64,000 nt of DNA from Gluconacetobacter johannae (GCF_014174305.1 NZ_JABEQH010000010.1:1-64000); one strand, 5' to 3'; positions 1 to 12,093 are shown, counted from the first letter of the stretch. Program-made: numbers and translations. The notes: generated by a model from the letters alone, not told the origin.

Positions 1-276
1 AACGAACAGATCCAAGTCAATCCAGTCTCTCTCACATCCAACCACTCAAACCAAAGGCCCAAGCAATCAAACTCGAAACACTTAAAAACGCATATCCAAA
101 AGACATACGAAAAACAGCATCCCAAGAGAAACCAAAACACCCAGAACAAACCAGATGCCCAATCCTCCAAAACAACCCAAATCTCTCCAGGTCGTCAGAA
201 CGCCGCCAACATATCCCTTCCAAATCACATATTCTATTGTCAAAGACCAGGACCGAAGGGGCAGTGCCGTTCGGTG
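1..276 (-). other. 5' leader of an rRNA operon (16S gene lies beyond left edge)
   Basis: Read on the minus strand, this stretch follows a strong promoter and a boxA-like sequence and runs to the window edge without a credible gene. On the plus strand it is rich in A and C and nearly free of G over its first 190 bases, unlike the high-GC surroundings. That fits the unstructured leader of an rRNA transcript. The 63-codon open frame at 32-223 has no homology-like features and is not called. The 16S gene itself is not in the window, so the assignment is inferred from promoter, boxA and composition. Confidence 0.7.
235..249 (-). promoter_or_regulatory. boxA-like antitermination site of the rRNA leader
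   Basis: The minus strand reads TGGTCTTTGACAATA, which matches the boxA core (TGCTCTTTGACA-like) recognised by NusB-NusE in rRNA antitermination. It lies about 27-40 bases downstream of the predicted transcription start, the normal place for it. Confidence 0.65.
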
Positions 277-282
277 AAGCGG

Positions 283-311
283 CTTTTACGGGGACTGGCG
301 GGGGATGTCAA
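283..311 (-). promoter_or_regulatory. Sigma70-type promoter of the rRNA operon
   Basis: On the minus strand a perfect -35 hexamer TTGACA (306-311) is followed after exactly 17 bases by TAAAAG (283-288) as -10. Transcription would start near 276 and run left. The promoter strength and the boxA downstream support an rrn promoter. Confidence 0.7.
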
Positions 312-430
312 CACACTGTCTCGCCTGCCAAAAATCGCCGTTTCCGCCGGAAAACCGCCATTCCCGCCCCCTATCCCCGCAGGCGGGCCGAAAGAATGAT
401 GAATTTTTTTCGTCAGCGACCGGCAAATGA

Positions 431-459
431 CCGGGGAAGGCGGAATCCGCCTTCCCCGG
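431..459 (-). terminator. Perfect 13-bp hairpin downstream of clpB
   Basis: Arms CCGGGGAAGGCGG and CCGCCTTCCCCGG flank a 3-base loop, 7 bases after the clpB stop codon. No T-tract follows on the minus strand, so it is a terminator-like or 3'-end-stabilising hairpin rather than a classical intrinsic terminator. Confidence 0.55.
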
Positions 460-465
460 TCGCCG

Positions 466-3069
<2,604 letters not shown>

Positions 3070-3154
3070 GATCCCATGTCCCTTTCACTCAGGCGACCTG
3101 ACAACCGGCGACATCGCCCCTTCTCGAGGCAGCGGCGTCACCGGATCAAATCCG

Positions 3155-3186
3155 AGATGGGGTGCCCCAGGCGTTATGACAAGAGG
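3155..3186 (-). promoter_or_regulatory. Sigma32 (RpoH)-type heat-shock promoter of clpB
   Basis: On the minus strand CCTCTTGTC (-35 region, CTTG core at 3180-3183) is separated by 14 bases after CTTGTCA from CCCCATCT (3155-3162). This closely fits the RpoH consensus (CTTGAA, then CCCCATNT). It gives a leader of about 80 bases before the clpB start, and clpB is a classical RpoH target. Confidence 0.7.
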
Positions 3187-3225
3187 ACCGCCATGGGCGG
3201 GCGGGATGGCGGCCCCCCGTGGGAC

Positions 3226-3283
3226 GGGAAGGTCGGGCTTCGCCCGAACCCGGCAAGGGCCGAGGCCCTTGCCTTCCCCTTTC
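3226..3283. repeat. Modular hairpin repeat, copy 1
   Basis: Contains the hairpins TCGGGCTTCGCCCGA and GGCAAGGGCC-GA-GGCCCTTGCC (3252-3273). The first 45 bases are nearly identical to those starting at 7047. It lies between the end of adhP and the promoter of clpB and may terminate adhP transcription. Confidence 0.7.
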
Positions 3284-3291
3284 GCCCCGCT

Positions 3292-4308
3292 TCAGTTCCG
3301 GAAGTCGATCACCATGCGGCCCTGCACCGTGCCGTGTTCCAGGTCGTCGAAGATGCGATTGATGTTCTCCAGCCGTTCCGGCGCCACCACGGTGCGGACC
3401 TTGCCGTCGGCGAAGAAGGACAGGGCTTCGATCATGTCCAGGCGAGTGCCGACGATGGACCCCCGCACCGTGGTGCCCGCCATCACCATGTCGAAGATCG
3501 AGATCGGGAATTCCCCCGGCGGCAGGCCGTTCAGCACGATCGTCCCGCCCCGGCGGGCATAGCCCATGGCCTGGGCGAAGGCGCTGCGCGACACCGCCGT
3601 CACCAGCGTGCCATGCGCGCCGCCCACATGGTCCTGGATGAAGGTGGCGGGATCGGCCTGGGCCGCGTTGACCGTCAGCGCCGCACCCAGCGACCGGGCC
3701 GTGGCCAGCTTGTCGTCGTCGATATCGACGGCGATCACGTTCAGGCCCATGGCCACGCCATATTGCACCGCCATCTGCCCCAGCCCGCCGACGCCCGAGA
3801 CCGCCACCCACTGGCCGGGGCGGGTATCGGTCATCTTCAGGCCCTTGTAGACCGTCAGCCCCGCGCACAGCACCGGCGCGACCTGGACCGGATCGACCCC
3901 CTTGGGCAGATGCGCCACGTAATTCGGGTCGGCCACCACGAACTCGGCGAAGCAGCCATTGACAGTATAGCCGGTGTCGTCCTGCGTCTTGCACAGCGTT
4001 TCCCACCCGCCCAGGCAATGTTCGCAATGCCCGCAGGCGGAATACAGCCAGGGCACGCCGACCACGTCGCCCTCGCGCACCCATTTCACCGCGCTGCCCA
4101 CGGCCACCACATGGCCCACCCCTTCATGCCCCGGAATGAAGGGCGGCGTGGGCTTGACGGGCCAGTCGCCGCGCGCGGCATGCAGGTCGGTGTGGCAGAC
4201 GCCGCAGGCGTCCATCTTCACCAGGATCTGGTCGGGCCGGATGTCCGGAATGGCCAGTTCCTCGATCGTCAGTGGTGCGCCGAACGCCCGCACGACGGCC
4301 GCCTTCAT
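3292..4308 (-). CDS. adhP: Zinc-dependent alcohol dehydrogenase, AdhP type
   Basis: NAD(P)-dependent oxidation of primary alcohols or reduction of aldehydes in the cytosol. At 338 residues it has the family length. Catalytic zinc ligands appear in CGVCHTD and GHEGVG near the N-terminus, the structural zinc site in the CGHCEHC...C cluster near residue 95, and a Rossmann motif GVGGLGQMA near 170. The start MKAAVV matches E. coli AdhP; an in-frame ATG 8 codons upstream (4332) is possible but less typical. In acetic acid bacteria such enzymes work beside the membrane PQQ dehydrogenases, so a role in ethanol or aldehyde turnover is inferred, not shown. Confidence 0.92.
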   Translation of the reverse strand: MKAAVVRAFGAPLTIEELAIPDIRPDQILVKMDACGVCHTDLHAARGDWPVKPTPPFIPGHEGVGHVVAVGSAVKWVREGDVVGVPWLYSACGHCEHCLGGWETLCKTQDDTGYTVNGCFAEFVVADPNYVAHLPKGVDPVQVAPVLCAGLTVYKGLKMTDTRPGQWVAVSGVGGLGQMAVQYGVAMGLNVIAVDIDDDKLATARSLGAALTVNAAQADPATFIQDHVGGAHGTLVTAVSRSAFAQAMGYARRGGTIVLNGLPPGEFPISIFDMVMAGTTVRGSIVGTRLDMIEALSFFADGKVRTVVAPERLENINRIFDDLEHGTVQGRMVIDFRN

Positions 4309-4421
4309 TGTTCCCGCCACCCGTTCCTCCATCCGAACATATTCCGGCCCTCAGCAAAGGAGGTACAGCCCCCGTGCACCATGACGCAGATCAACGCCAG
4401 GGGCGCGGGTCGGCCGGCGCG

Positions 4422-4961
4422 CTAGCGGAACTGCGGCGAGACCTCCTTCAAGGCATCGACGGCGCAGGCCTCATCCTTGTCGCCGCCGGGGGCGCCGGAC
4501 ACGCCGAGGCCCCCCAGGATGCTCCGGTCGGCGCGCCGGATCAGCGCGCCGCCGGGCACGAACAGAACCTGCGGGATGGTGTTCAATGCCCCGTTTTCCG
4601 GACCGGTCACCTTGGCCGCGATCAGGGCGCTGGTCGTGTCCTTGTCGAAGACCATGCCGTAGGCATAGGCCGTATAGGCCTTGCGATAGGACACCGACAG
4701 CGATTGCAGCGGCACGGTATCGCCCTTGATGATGACCTGTTCATGCCCCGACGGGTCGACCACCGCCGCCGTCACCGACCAGCCGCGCTCGGCGCAGATC
4801 CGCACCGCCGTCGCGGCCAGGCGTTCGGCCAGTTCCCATGACAGTTTCTGGGTCGTGACGACCGGCGAGCCGGCCGCCCGGGCGGAGGACGCGGCGATCA
4901 GGGCGGAGGCGACGAGGGCGGCGCAGGCCATGCCCATCGCCATGAGGGTGGAACGGGTCAC
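4422..4961 (-). CDS. Secreted GlcG/HbpS-family (heme-degrading-domain-like) protein
   Basis: 179 residues from a GTG start that lies 5 bases after the aldo/keto reductase stop; an ATG six codons later is the alternative. A signal peptide (hydrophobic AALVASALIAASSARAA, cleavage after ARA near residue 29-30) precedes a GlcG/HbpS domain with the typical AAVVDPSGH, SYRKAYTA and VPGGALIRR segments. Members bind small ligands or heme; several are periplasmic and of unknown role. Tight linkage to the aldo/keto reductase suggests co-transcription. Function beyond the family is not readable from sequence. Confidence 0.85.
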   Translation of the reverse strand: MTRSTLMAMGMACAALVASALIAASSARAAGSPVVTTQKLSWELAERLAATAVRICAERGWSVTAAVVDPSGHEQVIIKGDTVPLQSLSVSYRKAYTAYAYGMVFDKDTTSALIAAKVTGPENGALNTIPQVLFVPGGALIRRADRSILGGLGVSGAPGGDKDEACAVDALKEVSPQFR

Positions 4962-4966
4962 CGCCG

Positions 4967-6025
4967 CTATGCCGTCTTGATCGAAGGGCCGAGCAGCAGC
5001 AGGTCCGCCGCCGACAGCCGGTCCGACGCCGTGCTGGCCTGGTGCCAGTACGGATAGAGCAGCGGCGGCGCGCTGGCCGCGTCCAGCCGGGCCATCTCCT
5101 CGGTCGACAGCGCCAGTTCGGCGGCCTTCAGGTTGTCGGCAAGCTGGGCGTCGGTACGGGCGCCGATCACCACCGAGGTGATGGCCGGGCGATGCGCCAC
5201 CCAGGCCAGCGCCACCTGGGCCGCCGACACCCCGCGTTCCGCGCCGATCGCCACCAGGACCTCGACCACGTCGTACAGCTTTTCGATGTCGTGGACCGGC
5301 GGTTCGTTCCACTGGGCCAACTGGCGCGTGCCTTCGGGCTCGGGCTTGCCGCGCCGGTGCTTGCCCGACAGCAGGCCGCCGGCCATCGGGCTCCAGACCT
5401 GGACGCCCAGGCCCTGGTCCAGCGCCAGCGGCAGCAATTCGTACTCGGCCTCGCGCGCCTGCAGCGAATAATAGATCTGCTGCGATACCGGAGCGATCAG
5501 GCGATTGCGCTCCGCCGTGCCCAGCGCCTTCATGATGTGCCAGCCCGAGAAATTGGACACGCCGGCATAGCGGATCTTGCCCGCGCGGGTCAGGGTGTCC
5601 AGGGCCTCCAGCGTTTCGTCCAGCGGGGTCTGGCCGTCCCATTCATGCAGGTAATACAGGTCGATATGGTCGCGCCCCAGGCGGCGCAGGCTGGCCTCGC
5701 ACGCACTGACGATATGATAGCGCGAGGACCCGGCGTCGTTCTGCCCCGCCCCCATGCGGAAGCGGGCCTTGGTGCCGACCAGGATTTCCTGCGAGCGACT
5801 CTTCAGCGCCTCGCCCAGGATCTCCTCGGACACGCCCGAGGAATAGACGTCGGCGGTGTCGAACATGTTGATGCCGGCGCTGATGCACATGTCGATCTGT
5901 CGCTTCGCGCCTGTCAGGTCGGTGCTGCCGGTCTTGGCGAAGGCGCCCTTGCCGCCGAACGTCATCGTCCCGAGGGTGAAGACGGAAACGCGCAGGCCGG
6001 AGCGGCCGAGCTGGCGATACTGCAT
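4967..6025 (-). CDS. Aldo/keto reductase
   Basis: 352-residue TIM-barrel oxidoreductase of the AKR superfamily, probably NADPH-dependent and cytosolic. The catalytic tetrad is visible: Asp and Tyr in FDTADVYSSG, Lys in VGTKARF, His in YLHEWD. The conserved GVSNFSGWH and the C-terminal nucleotide-binding VVIGARTDAQLADN segments are present. A good Shine-Dalgarno (AGGA) precedes the ATG. It is divergent from a LysR regulator that starts 114 bases away, so this regulator probably controls it. Substrate unknown; related proteins act on sugar aldehydes and xenobiotic carbonyls. Confidence 0.93.
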   Translation of the reverse strand: MQYRQLGRSGLRVSVFTLGTMTFGGKGAFAKTGSTDLTGAKRQIDMCISAGINMFDTADVYSSGVSEEILGEALKSRSQEILVGTKARFRMGAGQNDAGSSRYHIVSACEASLRRLGRDHIDLYYLHEWDGQTPLDETLEALDTLTRAGKIRYAGVSNFSGWHIMKALGTAERNRLIAPVSQQIYYSLQAREAEYELLPLALDQGLGVQVWSPMAGGLLSGKHRRGKPEPEGTRQLAQWNEPPVHDIEKLYDVVEVLVAIGAERGVSAAQVALAWVAHRPAITSVVIGARTDAQLADNLKAAELALSTEEMARLDAASAPPLLYPYWHQASTASDRLSAADLLLLGPSIKTA

Positions 6026-6041
6026 GATGGATCCTCCCGGT

Positions 6042-6061
6042 CGAATATGATCGAATATCCG
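6042..6061. promoter_or_regulatory. Tandem CGAATAT direct repeat in divergent promoter region
   Basis: CGAATATGAT is followed directly by CGAATATCCG, a 7-base repeat with a spacing of one helical turn. It lies between the divergent aldo/keto reductase and LysR genes and could be a regulator binding site. There is no experimental or family-specific support, so confidence is low. Confidence 0.3.
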
Positions 6062-6139
6062 TGGGGACTATGGGCGCCGCCGCCGGGGAATGATAACCGT
6101 CGAAATCGGGAAACAGTTTCCGGAAAAGGCGAAGGATCA

Positions 6140-7042
6140 ATGCGCGACTCGGACGAAATGGAGATTTTCGTCGAGATCGTCCGCCAGGGCGGCCTGTCGG
6201 CGGCGGCCCGTCACCTGGGGCTGGCGCCCTCGGTCGTCAGCGAACGGCTGTCGCGGCTGGAACGCCGGCTGGGCGCCCGCCTGCTGGTCCGCACCACCCG
6301 CCGCCAGACCCTGACCGAGGCGGGGCGGATCTATCTGGACGAGGCCGCCGCCATCATGGCGGCCACGGCGGAGATGGAAGCCCGGGTCCGCGCCACCGTC
6401 AGCGCCCCCGGCGGCATGCTGCGCGTCACCGCCCCCGTGCCGTTCGGCCGCATCCGCCTGGCGCCGTTCGTCGCCGGGTTCGTCCGGCGCCATCCCGACA
6501 TCCGCGTCCATCTGGCGCTGGAGGACCGGATGACCGACATCGTGGGCGAGGGGTACGACATCGCCATCCGCGCGGCCCCGGTGGTCGACACCACGCTGAC
6601 CGGGCGGCGGCTGATGGAAAGCCGGCGGGTGCTGGTGGCCAGCCCCGACTATCTGGTGCGGCACGGGCGGCCCGACACGCCGGGCGACCTGGCCCGCCAT
6701 GCCTGCCTGGTTGCCAACATGACGGGACAGTGCCGGGGGGAATGGCGGTTCGGCCGGGGAAAGGACGTCCGCATCCTGCGGGTCGACGGCGTGCTGGCGT
6801 CCAGCCATTCGGAATTGCCCGTCCACTGGGCGCTGGACGGGCTGGGCCTGACCCAGAAATCGCTGTGGGAAGTCGAGGACCATCTGCGCGCCGGCCGGCT
6901 GGAGACGGTGATGGAGGCCTGGGAACCCGACCCGGTCACCTTCTACGCCATCCACACCGTCAGCACCGCCCAGTCGCACAAGATCGCCCTGTTCATGGGC
7001 GAATTGCTTCAGCCGGGCGGGATTGACCGGGCGCCATCATAG
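6140..7042 (+). CDS. LysR-family transcriptional regulator
   Basis: 300 residues, the family length. The N-terminal winged helix (about 1-60) has the typical LSAAARHLGLAPSVVSERLSRLERRLG recognition region broken here for brevity as GLSAAARHLG and SRLERRLGARL. The C-terminal periplasmic-binding-fold effector domain starts near residue 90. The ATG at 6140 is preceded by GAAGGA at the right distance. Divergent orientation to the aldo/keto reductase suggests it controls that operon and itself. The effector cannot be told from sequence. Confidence 0.94.
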   Translation: MRDSDEMEIFVEIVRQGGLSAAARHLGLAPSVVSERLSRLERRLGARLLVRTTRRQTLTEAGRIYLDEAAAIMAATAEMEARVRATVSAPGGMLRVTAPVPFGRIRLAPFVAGFVRRHPDIRVHLALEDRMTDIVGEGYDIAIRAAPVVDTTLTGRRLMESRRVLVASPDYLVRHGRPDTPGDLARHACLVANMTGQCRGEWRFGRGKDVRILRVDGVLASSHSELPVHWALDGLGLTQKSLWEVEDHLRAGRLETVMEAWEPDPVTFYAIHTVSTAQSHKIALFMGELLQPGGIDRAPS

Positions 7043-7046
7043 TAAA

Positions 7047-7145
7047 GGAAGGTCGGGCTCCGCCCGAACCCGGCAAGGGCCTCGGCCCTTGCATCCCATT
7101 CGTTTGTAAAGGCCTGGGTTTCCAAGAGGCCAGGCCCTCGCCTTG
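7047..7145. repeat. Modular hairpin repeat, copy 2
   Basis: The first 45 bases nearly repeat copy 1 (hairpins TCGGGCTCCGCCCGA and GCAAGGGCCTCGGCCCTTGC). A second module, GGCCTGGGTTTCCAAGAGGC and following bases, is shared in part (GGGTTTCCA) with the large copies at 36675 and 63205. It sits between the convergent lysR and FAH genes, directly after the LysR stop. Confidence 0.7.
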
Positions 7146-7153
7146 GCGCCCGA

Positions 7154-7846
7154 TCACGCCCCGTAGGTCACGTCCAGTTCGCCGATGCCGTCGCAGGTCG
7201 CATGCAGCACGTCGCCGGGCTGCACCGCGCCCACGCCCGCAGGCGTGCCGGTCATGATGAGGTCGCCCGGGGCCAGCGCCACGAAGGCGCTGAGCTGCGA
7301 GACGATTTCGGCCACCGGCCAGATCATGTCCGCCAGATCGCCCTGCTGCCGGACCGTGCCGTTCACGGCGAGGGCGATCCGGCCGGCGTCCGGGGCGCCG
7401 AACTGGTCCGCCGGCACGACGGGGCCGATCGGGCAGGATTGGTCGAACCCCTTGGCCAGCGCCCAGGGCCGGCCGGCCTTCTTGGCCTCGGCCTGCAGAT
7501 CGCGCCGCGTCATATCGAGGCCCAGCGCGTAGCCATAGACATGCGACAGGGCGTCGGCCGCCGGGATGTCCCGCCCGCCCCGGCCGATCGCCACGACCAG
7601 TTCGACCTCGTGATGCAGATTGGACGTCTTCACCGGAAAGGGCAGCGCCCCGCCGCCCGGCACCACTGCGTCGGCGGGTTTGGCGAAGAAGAAGGGCGGC
7701 GCGCGGCCGGGTTCCTGCCCCATCTCGCGCGTGTGTTCGGCATAATTCTGGCCCACGCACCAGATGCGGCGCACCGGAAAGCGCGCATCGCTGCCCACGA
7801 CCGCCAGGCTAGCCTGCGGCGGCGGGGGAATGACATAATCGACCAT
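7154..7846 (-). CDS. Fumarylacetoacetate hydrolase-family protein
   Basis: 230 residues with the compact FAH fold found in acylpyruvases and related C-C bond hydrolases. Metal ligands appear as HHEVELVV (E-x-E) and the Asp of GLDMTRRD; a Lys in ALAKGFD follows as in the family. The start WCVGQNYAEHTREMG region is typical of the YcgM/FAHD1 branch, suggesting acylpyruvate hydrolase or oxaloacetate decarboxylase activity. It stands alone and is convergent with the LysR gene. Confidence 0.9.
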   Translation of the reverse strand: MVDYVIPPPPQASLAVVGSDARFPVRRIWCVGQNYAEHTREMGQEPGRAPPFFFAKPADAVVPGGGALPFPVKTSNLHHEVELVVAIGRGGRDIPAADALSHVYGYALGLDMTRRDLQAEAKKAGRPWALAKGFDQSCPIGPVVPADQFGAPDAGRIALAVNGTVRQQGDLADMIWPVAEIVSQLSAFVALAPGDLIMTGTPAGVGAVQPGDVLHATCDGIGELDVTYGA

Positions 7847-7970
7847 CTATCCTGCGTCCTGTCTGTTGCCACGATAAGCGTGCCGCCACATAGCATGCAC
7901 GATGCGGCGGGATGACGCACGAGCCGGTGAGGCCGCATCCGTGTCGCGTTACCCAGGGAAAGGGCCCGCC

Positions 7971-8441
7971 ATGCGCCGTCACGTCGTCAGGCATGCGCGA
8001 CATATCGGGGTCGTCGCCCTGGCCGCGGGCCTGGGGGGATGCTTCGCGCCGACCGGCCCCATCTACGGCCAATGGTCGGGCTATCAGCCGGACGGCGCCC
8101 TGGGGTACGAACGCAATGTGCGGCTTGTCCTGGAGGGCACGCCGGACGCGCGCGCGGGAACCTACCGGATGCGGATAACGCCGATCAATCCGGCCGCGCT
8201 GCTGCAAGGCGCGTCGAGCGCCTACTACAGCGATCGCTGGACACTGGAAACCGGGGTCGCCGACGGGCGGGCCTGGACGCGCCTGCATCTGACGGGCCTG
8301 CCCGGCACGCAGTTCGATACCTACGACATGCTGCCGGACCGGACGCTGGTGCCCTACACCTACGACCCGTCGCCGCAGGGGGCCATGCCCTACCGGCTTG
8401 GCCCCCTGCCGCCGACCACGTACGGCTACGGGCGGATCTGA
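7971..8441 (+). CDS. Putative lipoprotein, unknown function
   Basis: 156 residues. The N-terminus carries several Arg/His, a short hydrophobic core and a lipobox LGGC with Cys24, so it is probably exported and lipidated. The mature part is rich in Tyr, Pro and Gly and I recognise no domain. The chosen ATG has AGGGAAAGGG upstream; longer in-frame starts would bury the signal peptide. It is convergent with ilvC, with a hairpin repeat in between. Confidence 0.7.
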   Translation: MRRHVVRHARHIGVVALAAGLGGCFAPTGPIYGQWSGYQPDGALGYERNVRLVLEGTPDARAGTYRMRITPINPAALLQGASSAYYSDRWTLETGVADGRAWTRLHLTGLPGTQFDTYDMLPDRTLVPYTYDPSPQGAMPYRLGPLPPTTYGYGRI

Positions 8442-8458
8442 AACCGTCCTGCCCGACG

Positions 8459-8536
8459 TTCGGGGCCGCAGGCCCCTGACGACTGGATTTCAAAGGCAAG
8501 CCTTTGATGGGGTCCAAGGGGCAAAGCCCCTTGAAC
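8459..8536. repeat. Modular hairpin repeat, copy 3
   Basis: Three short hairpins in a row: GGGGCCGCAGGCCCC, CAAAGGCAAGCCTTTG and AAGGGGCAAAGCCCCTT. It lies between the convergent lipoprotein and ilvC genes and could stop transcription in both directions. Parts reappear at 14083-14120. Confidence 0.7.
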
Positions 8537-8551
8537 CTTCACCTGCCAGGA

Positions 8552-9637
<1,086 letters not shown>

Positions 9638-10153
9638 TCAGATCGTCCGGGGACCCCGGACGATGGCGGCGACCCCGGTGCGGGACACCTCGGCCAGGCC
9701 GAGCGGACGCATCAGGTCGATGAACGAATCGAGCTTGTCGGTCGCGCCGGTCAGCTCGAAAACGAAGGATGTGGCCGTCGTGTCGACGGCGCGGGCGCGG
9801 AAGGCCTCGGCGATACGCAGGGCCTCGGTCCGGGCCTCGCCGGAGGAGACCACCTTCACCAGCGCCATTTCACGCGCGACATGCGGGCCCAGCGCCGTCA
9901 GGTCCGACACGCGATAGACCGGCACCAGCCGCCCGACCTGGGCCTTGATCTGCTCGATCACCTGCGGCGTGCCGGACGTCACGACATTGATGCGCGACTG
10001 GTGGCGCGATTCCTCGACCGGGGCCACCGTCAGGCTTTCGATATTGTAGCCGCGCCCCGAAAACAGGCCGATCACGCGGGCCAGCACGCCGCTCTCGTTC
10101 TCGACCAGAATGGAAATGACCGCGGAGACCGTCGTCTCCTCCTGCGTGGTCAT
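9638..10153 (-). CDS. ilvH: Acetolactate synthase small (regulatory) subunit
   Basis: 171 residues. An N-terminal ACT domain (VSAVISILVENESGVLARV at about residues 9-27, then SLTVAPVE) binds valine for feedback inhibition; the C-terminal ACT-like half is also complete (FVFELTGATDKLDSFIDL). It activates and regulates the catalytic subunit encoded just upstream. Start MTTQEET is the normal one; the longer frame upstream overlaps the intergenic region. Confidence 0.96.
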   Translation of the reverse strand: MTTQEETTVSAVISILVENESGVLARVIGLFSGRGYNIESLTVAPVEESRHQSRINVVTSGTPQVIEQIKAQVGRLVPVYRVSDLTALGPHVAREMALVKVVSSGEARTEALRIAEAFRARAVDTTATSFVFELTGATDKLDSFIDLMRPLGLAEVSRTGVAAIVRGPRTI

Positions 10154-10253
10154 GATATGTCCGTTTCCTGCATGGGTATCGGCGCGGGGCCTCGTTGCCC
10201 CTGCCGCCGACTGGAAAAAATGAAGCTCCGGCCGAAAGCCGGGGGCGCGTCGG

Positions 10254-12080
10254 TCAGACCAGCATGCGCCCCTCGGCACTGACCGTGACCTCGCCATCCT
10301 GTTCCGGCCCCAGCAGCATCTGGTTGTGGGCGGCCCCGGACGGGATCATCGGGTAGCAGTTCTCGTCCTGCGCCACGCTGATGTCGGCGACCACCGCGCC
10401 GGGTTCGGCCAGCATCGCGCGGATCACGTCGTCCAGTTCGCCCACGCAGGTCGCGCGCATGCCACGGGCGTGGAAGCTTTCGGCCAGGCGGACGAAATCC
10501 GGCAGGGCGGCGCTGTAGCTTTCGGAATAGCGCGACCCATGCAGCAGTTCCTGCCACTGCCGGACCATGCCCATATACTGGTTGTTGAGGATGAACAGCT
10601 TCACCGGCAGGCGGTACTGCGCGATCGTCCCCAGTTCCTGGATGTTCATCAGGGTCGAGGCCTCGCCCGCGATGTCGATGACCAGCGCGTCGGGATGGGC
10701 GATCTGCGCGCCGACCGCCGCCGGCAGGCCATAGCCCATCGTGCCCAGCCCGCCCGAGGTCAGCCAGCGGTTGGGCCGGTCGAACTGGAAATGCTGGGCC
10801 GCCCACATCTGATGCTGGCCGACCTCGGTCGAGACATAGGTGTCGCGGCCGGTTTCCATGGCCAGTTCGTACAGGCGGCGCACCGCGTGCTGCGGCCGGA
10901 TGATCGCCGAGGGCGTCATGTCCTGCTCGAAATGCAGGCTGCGGATGCCGCGCCAGGCGTCGATCTGCTGCCACCACTGCGCCAATGCCACATTATCGGG
11001 GGCGGCGGACTGGCGGGCCCATTCCTCGATCATCATCTCGATGGTCCGGCCGGCGTCGCCCAGGATCGGCACGTCCACCCGCACGATCTTGTCGATCTGC
11101 GACGGGTCGATATCGGCGTGGATCTTGAACGAGCCGGGCGAGAACGCATCCAGCCGCCCGGTGACGCGGTCGTCGAAGCGCGCGCCCAGCGCCACCAGCA
11201 CGTCGCACCCATGGGTGGCCAGGTTGGCCTCATAGGTGCCATGCATGCCCAGCATGCCCAGGAACTGCCGGTCGGTGGTGGGAAACGCCCCCAGCCCCAT
11301 CAGGGTCGAGGTGCAGGGAAAGCCCGTCATCCGCACCAGCCGGCCCAGCGCCTCGCTGGCCTGGGGGCCGGAATTGATGATGCCGCCGCCGGTATAGAAC
11401 AGCGGGCGCTTCGCCCCCTTCATCGCGGCGACCGCGCGCGCCACCGCCTCGCGGTCCGGCTCGGTGCGCGGACGATAGGACGGATGCGGCGTGCGGGGCG
11501 CCGGCTGGTAGGGCGCGGGACCCACGGTCAGGTTCTTCGGCAGGTCCACCAGCACCGGGCCGGGGCGGCCGCTGCGCGCGATATGGAAGGCCTCGTGCGC
11601 CACGCGGGCCAGGTCGCCCGCGCGGCGCACCAGATAGTTATGCTTGGTCGCCGGGCGGGTGATGCCCGTGGTGTCGGCCTCCTGGAACGCATCGGTGCCG
11701 ATCAGCGGCACGCCGACCTGGCCCGAGAAGCAGACGACCGGAATGGAATCCATCAGCGCGTCGACCAGGCCGGTCACCGCATTGGTGGCGCCGGGGCCGC
11801 TGGTGACCAGCACCACGCCGACCTTGCCGGTCGAACGCGCGTACGCCTCGGCCGCGTGCACGGCCGCCTGTTCGTGCCGGACCAGCACGTGGCGGATCGC
11901 GTTCTGCCGGAACAGCGCATCATAGATCGGCAGCACCGCCCCGCCGGGATAGCCGAAGATGACTTCGACACCCTGATCGACGAGAACGCGGAGCAGGACC
12001 TCGGCCCCGGAGAGGACGACGTCCCCCGCCCCGGCGCGCGTGTTCGGCTTCAGATCGTTCAGGTTCGGTGTCGCGTTCAT
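10254..12080 (-). CDS. ilvB: Acetolactate synthase large (catalytic) subunit
   Basis: 608 residues. Thiamine-diphosphate enzyme that condenses pyruvate with pyruvate or 2-oxobutyrate, first common step of branched-chain amino acid synthesis. The catalytic Glu lies in RHEQAAVHAAEAYAR, the FAD-binding middle domain follows, and the ThDP motif is at GDIAGE-like position IDIAGEASTLMN (the GDGxF/N motif reads GEAS here). It heads ilvBHC and lies 74 bases after miaA on the same strand. GGAGG precedes MNATPN. Leader hairpins upstream could influence translation. Confidence 0.96.
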   Translation of the reverse strand: MNATPNLNDLKPNTRAGAGDVVLSGAEVLLRVLVDQGVEVIFGYPGGAVLPIYDALFRQNAIRHVLVRHEQAAVHAAEAYARSTGKVGVVLVTSGPGATNAVTGLVDALMDSIPVVCFSGQVGVPLIGTDAFQEADTTGITRPATKHNYLVRRAGDLARVAHEAFHIARSGRPGPVLVDLPKNLTVGPAPYQPAPRTPHPSYRPRTEPDREAVARAVAAMKGAKRPLFYTGGGIINSGPQASEALGRLVRMTGFPCTSTLMGLGAFPTTDRQFLGMLGMHGTYEANLATHGCDVLVALGARFDDRVTGRLDAFSPGSFKIHADIDPSQIDKIVRVDVPILGDAGRTIEMMIEEWARQSAAPDNVALAQWWQQIDAWRGIRSLHFEQDMTPSAIIRPQHAVRRLYELAMETGRDTYVSTEVGQHQMWAAQHFQFDRPNRWLTSGGLGTMGYGLPAAVGAQIAHPDALVIDIAGEASTLMNIQELGTIAQYRLPVKLFILNNQYMGMVRQWQELLHGSRYSESYSAALPDFVRLAESFHARGMRATCVGELDDVIRAMLAEPGAVVADISVAQDENCYPMIPSGAAHNQMLLGPEQDGEVTVSAEGRMLV

Positions 12081-12093
12081 ATCCCTGGCTCCT

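Noticed and set aside
32-223. 63-codon minus-strand open frame
   Set aside because: It lies in the rRNA leader behind a boxA; composition and lack of a ribosome site argue against a protein.
3070-3225. Possible small gene between clpB and adhP
   Set aside because: Only the heat-shock promoter, leader and start of a repeat element are visible; no coding signal.
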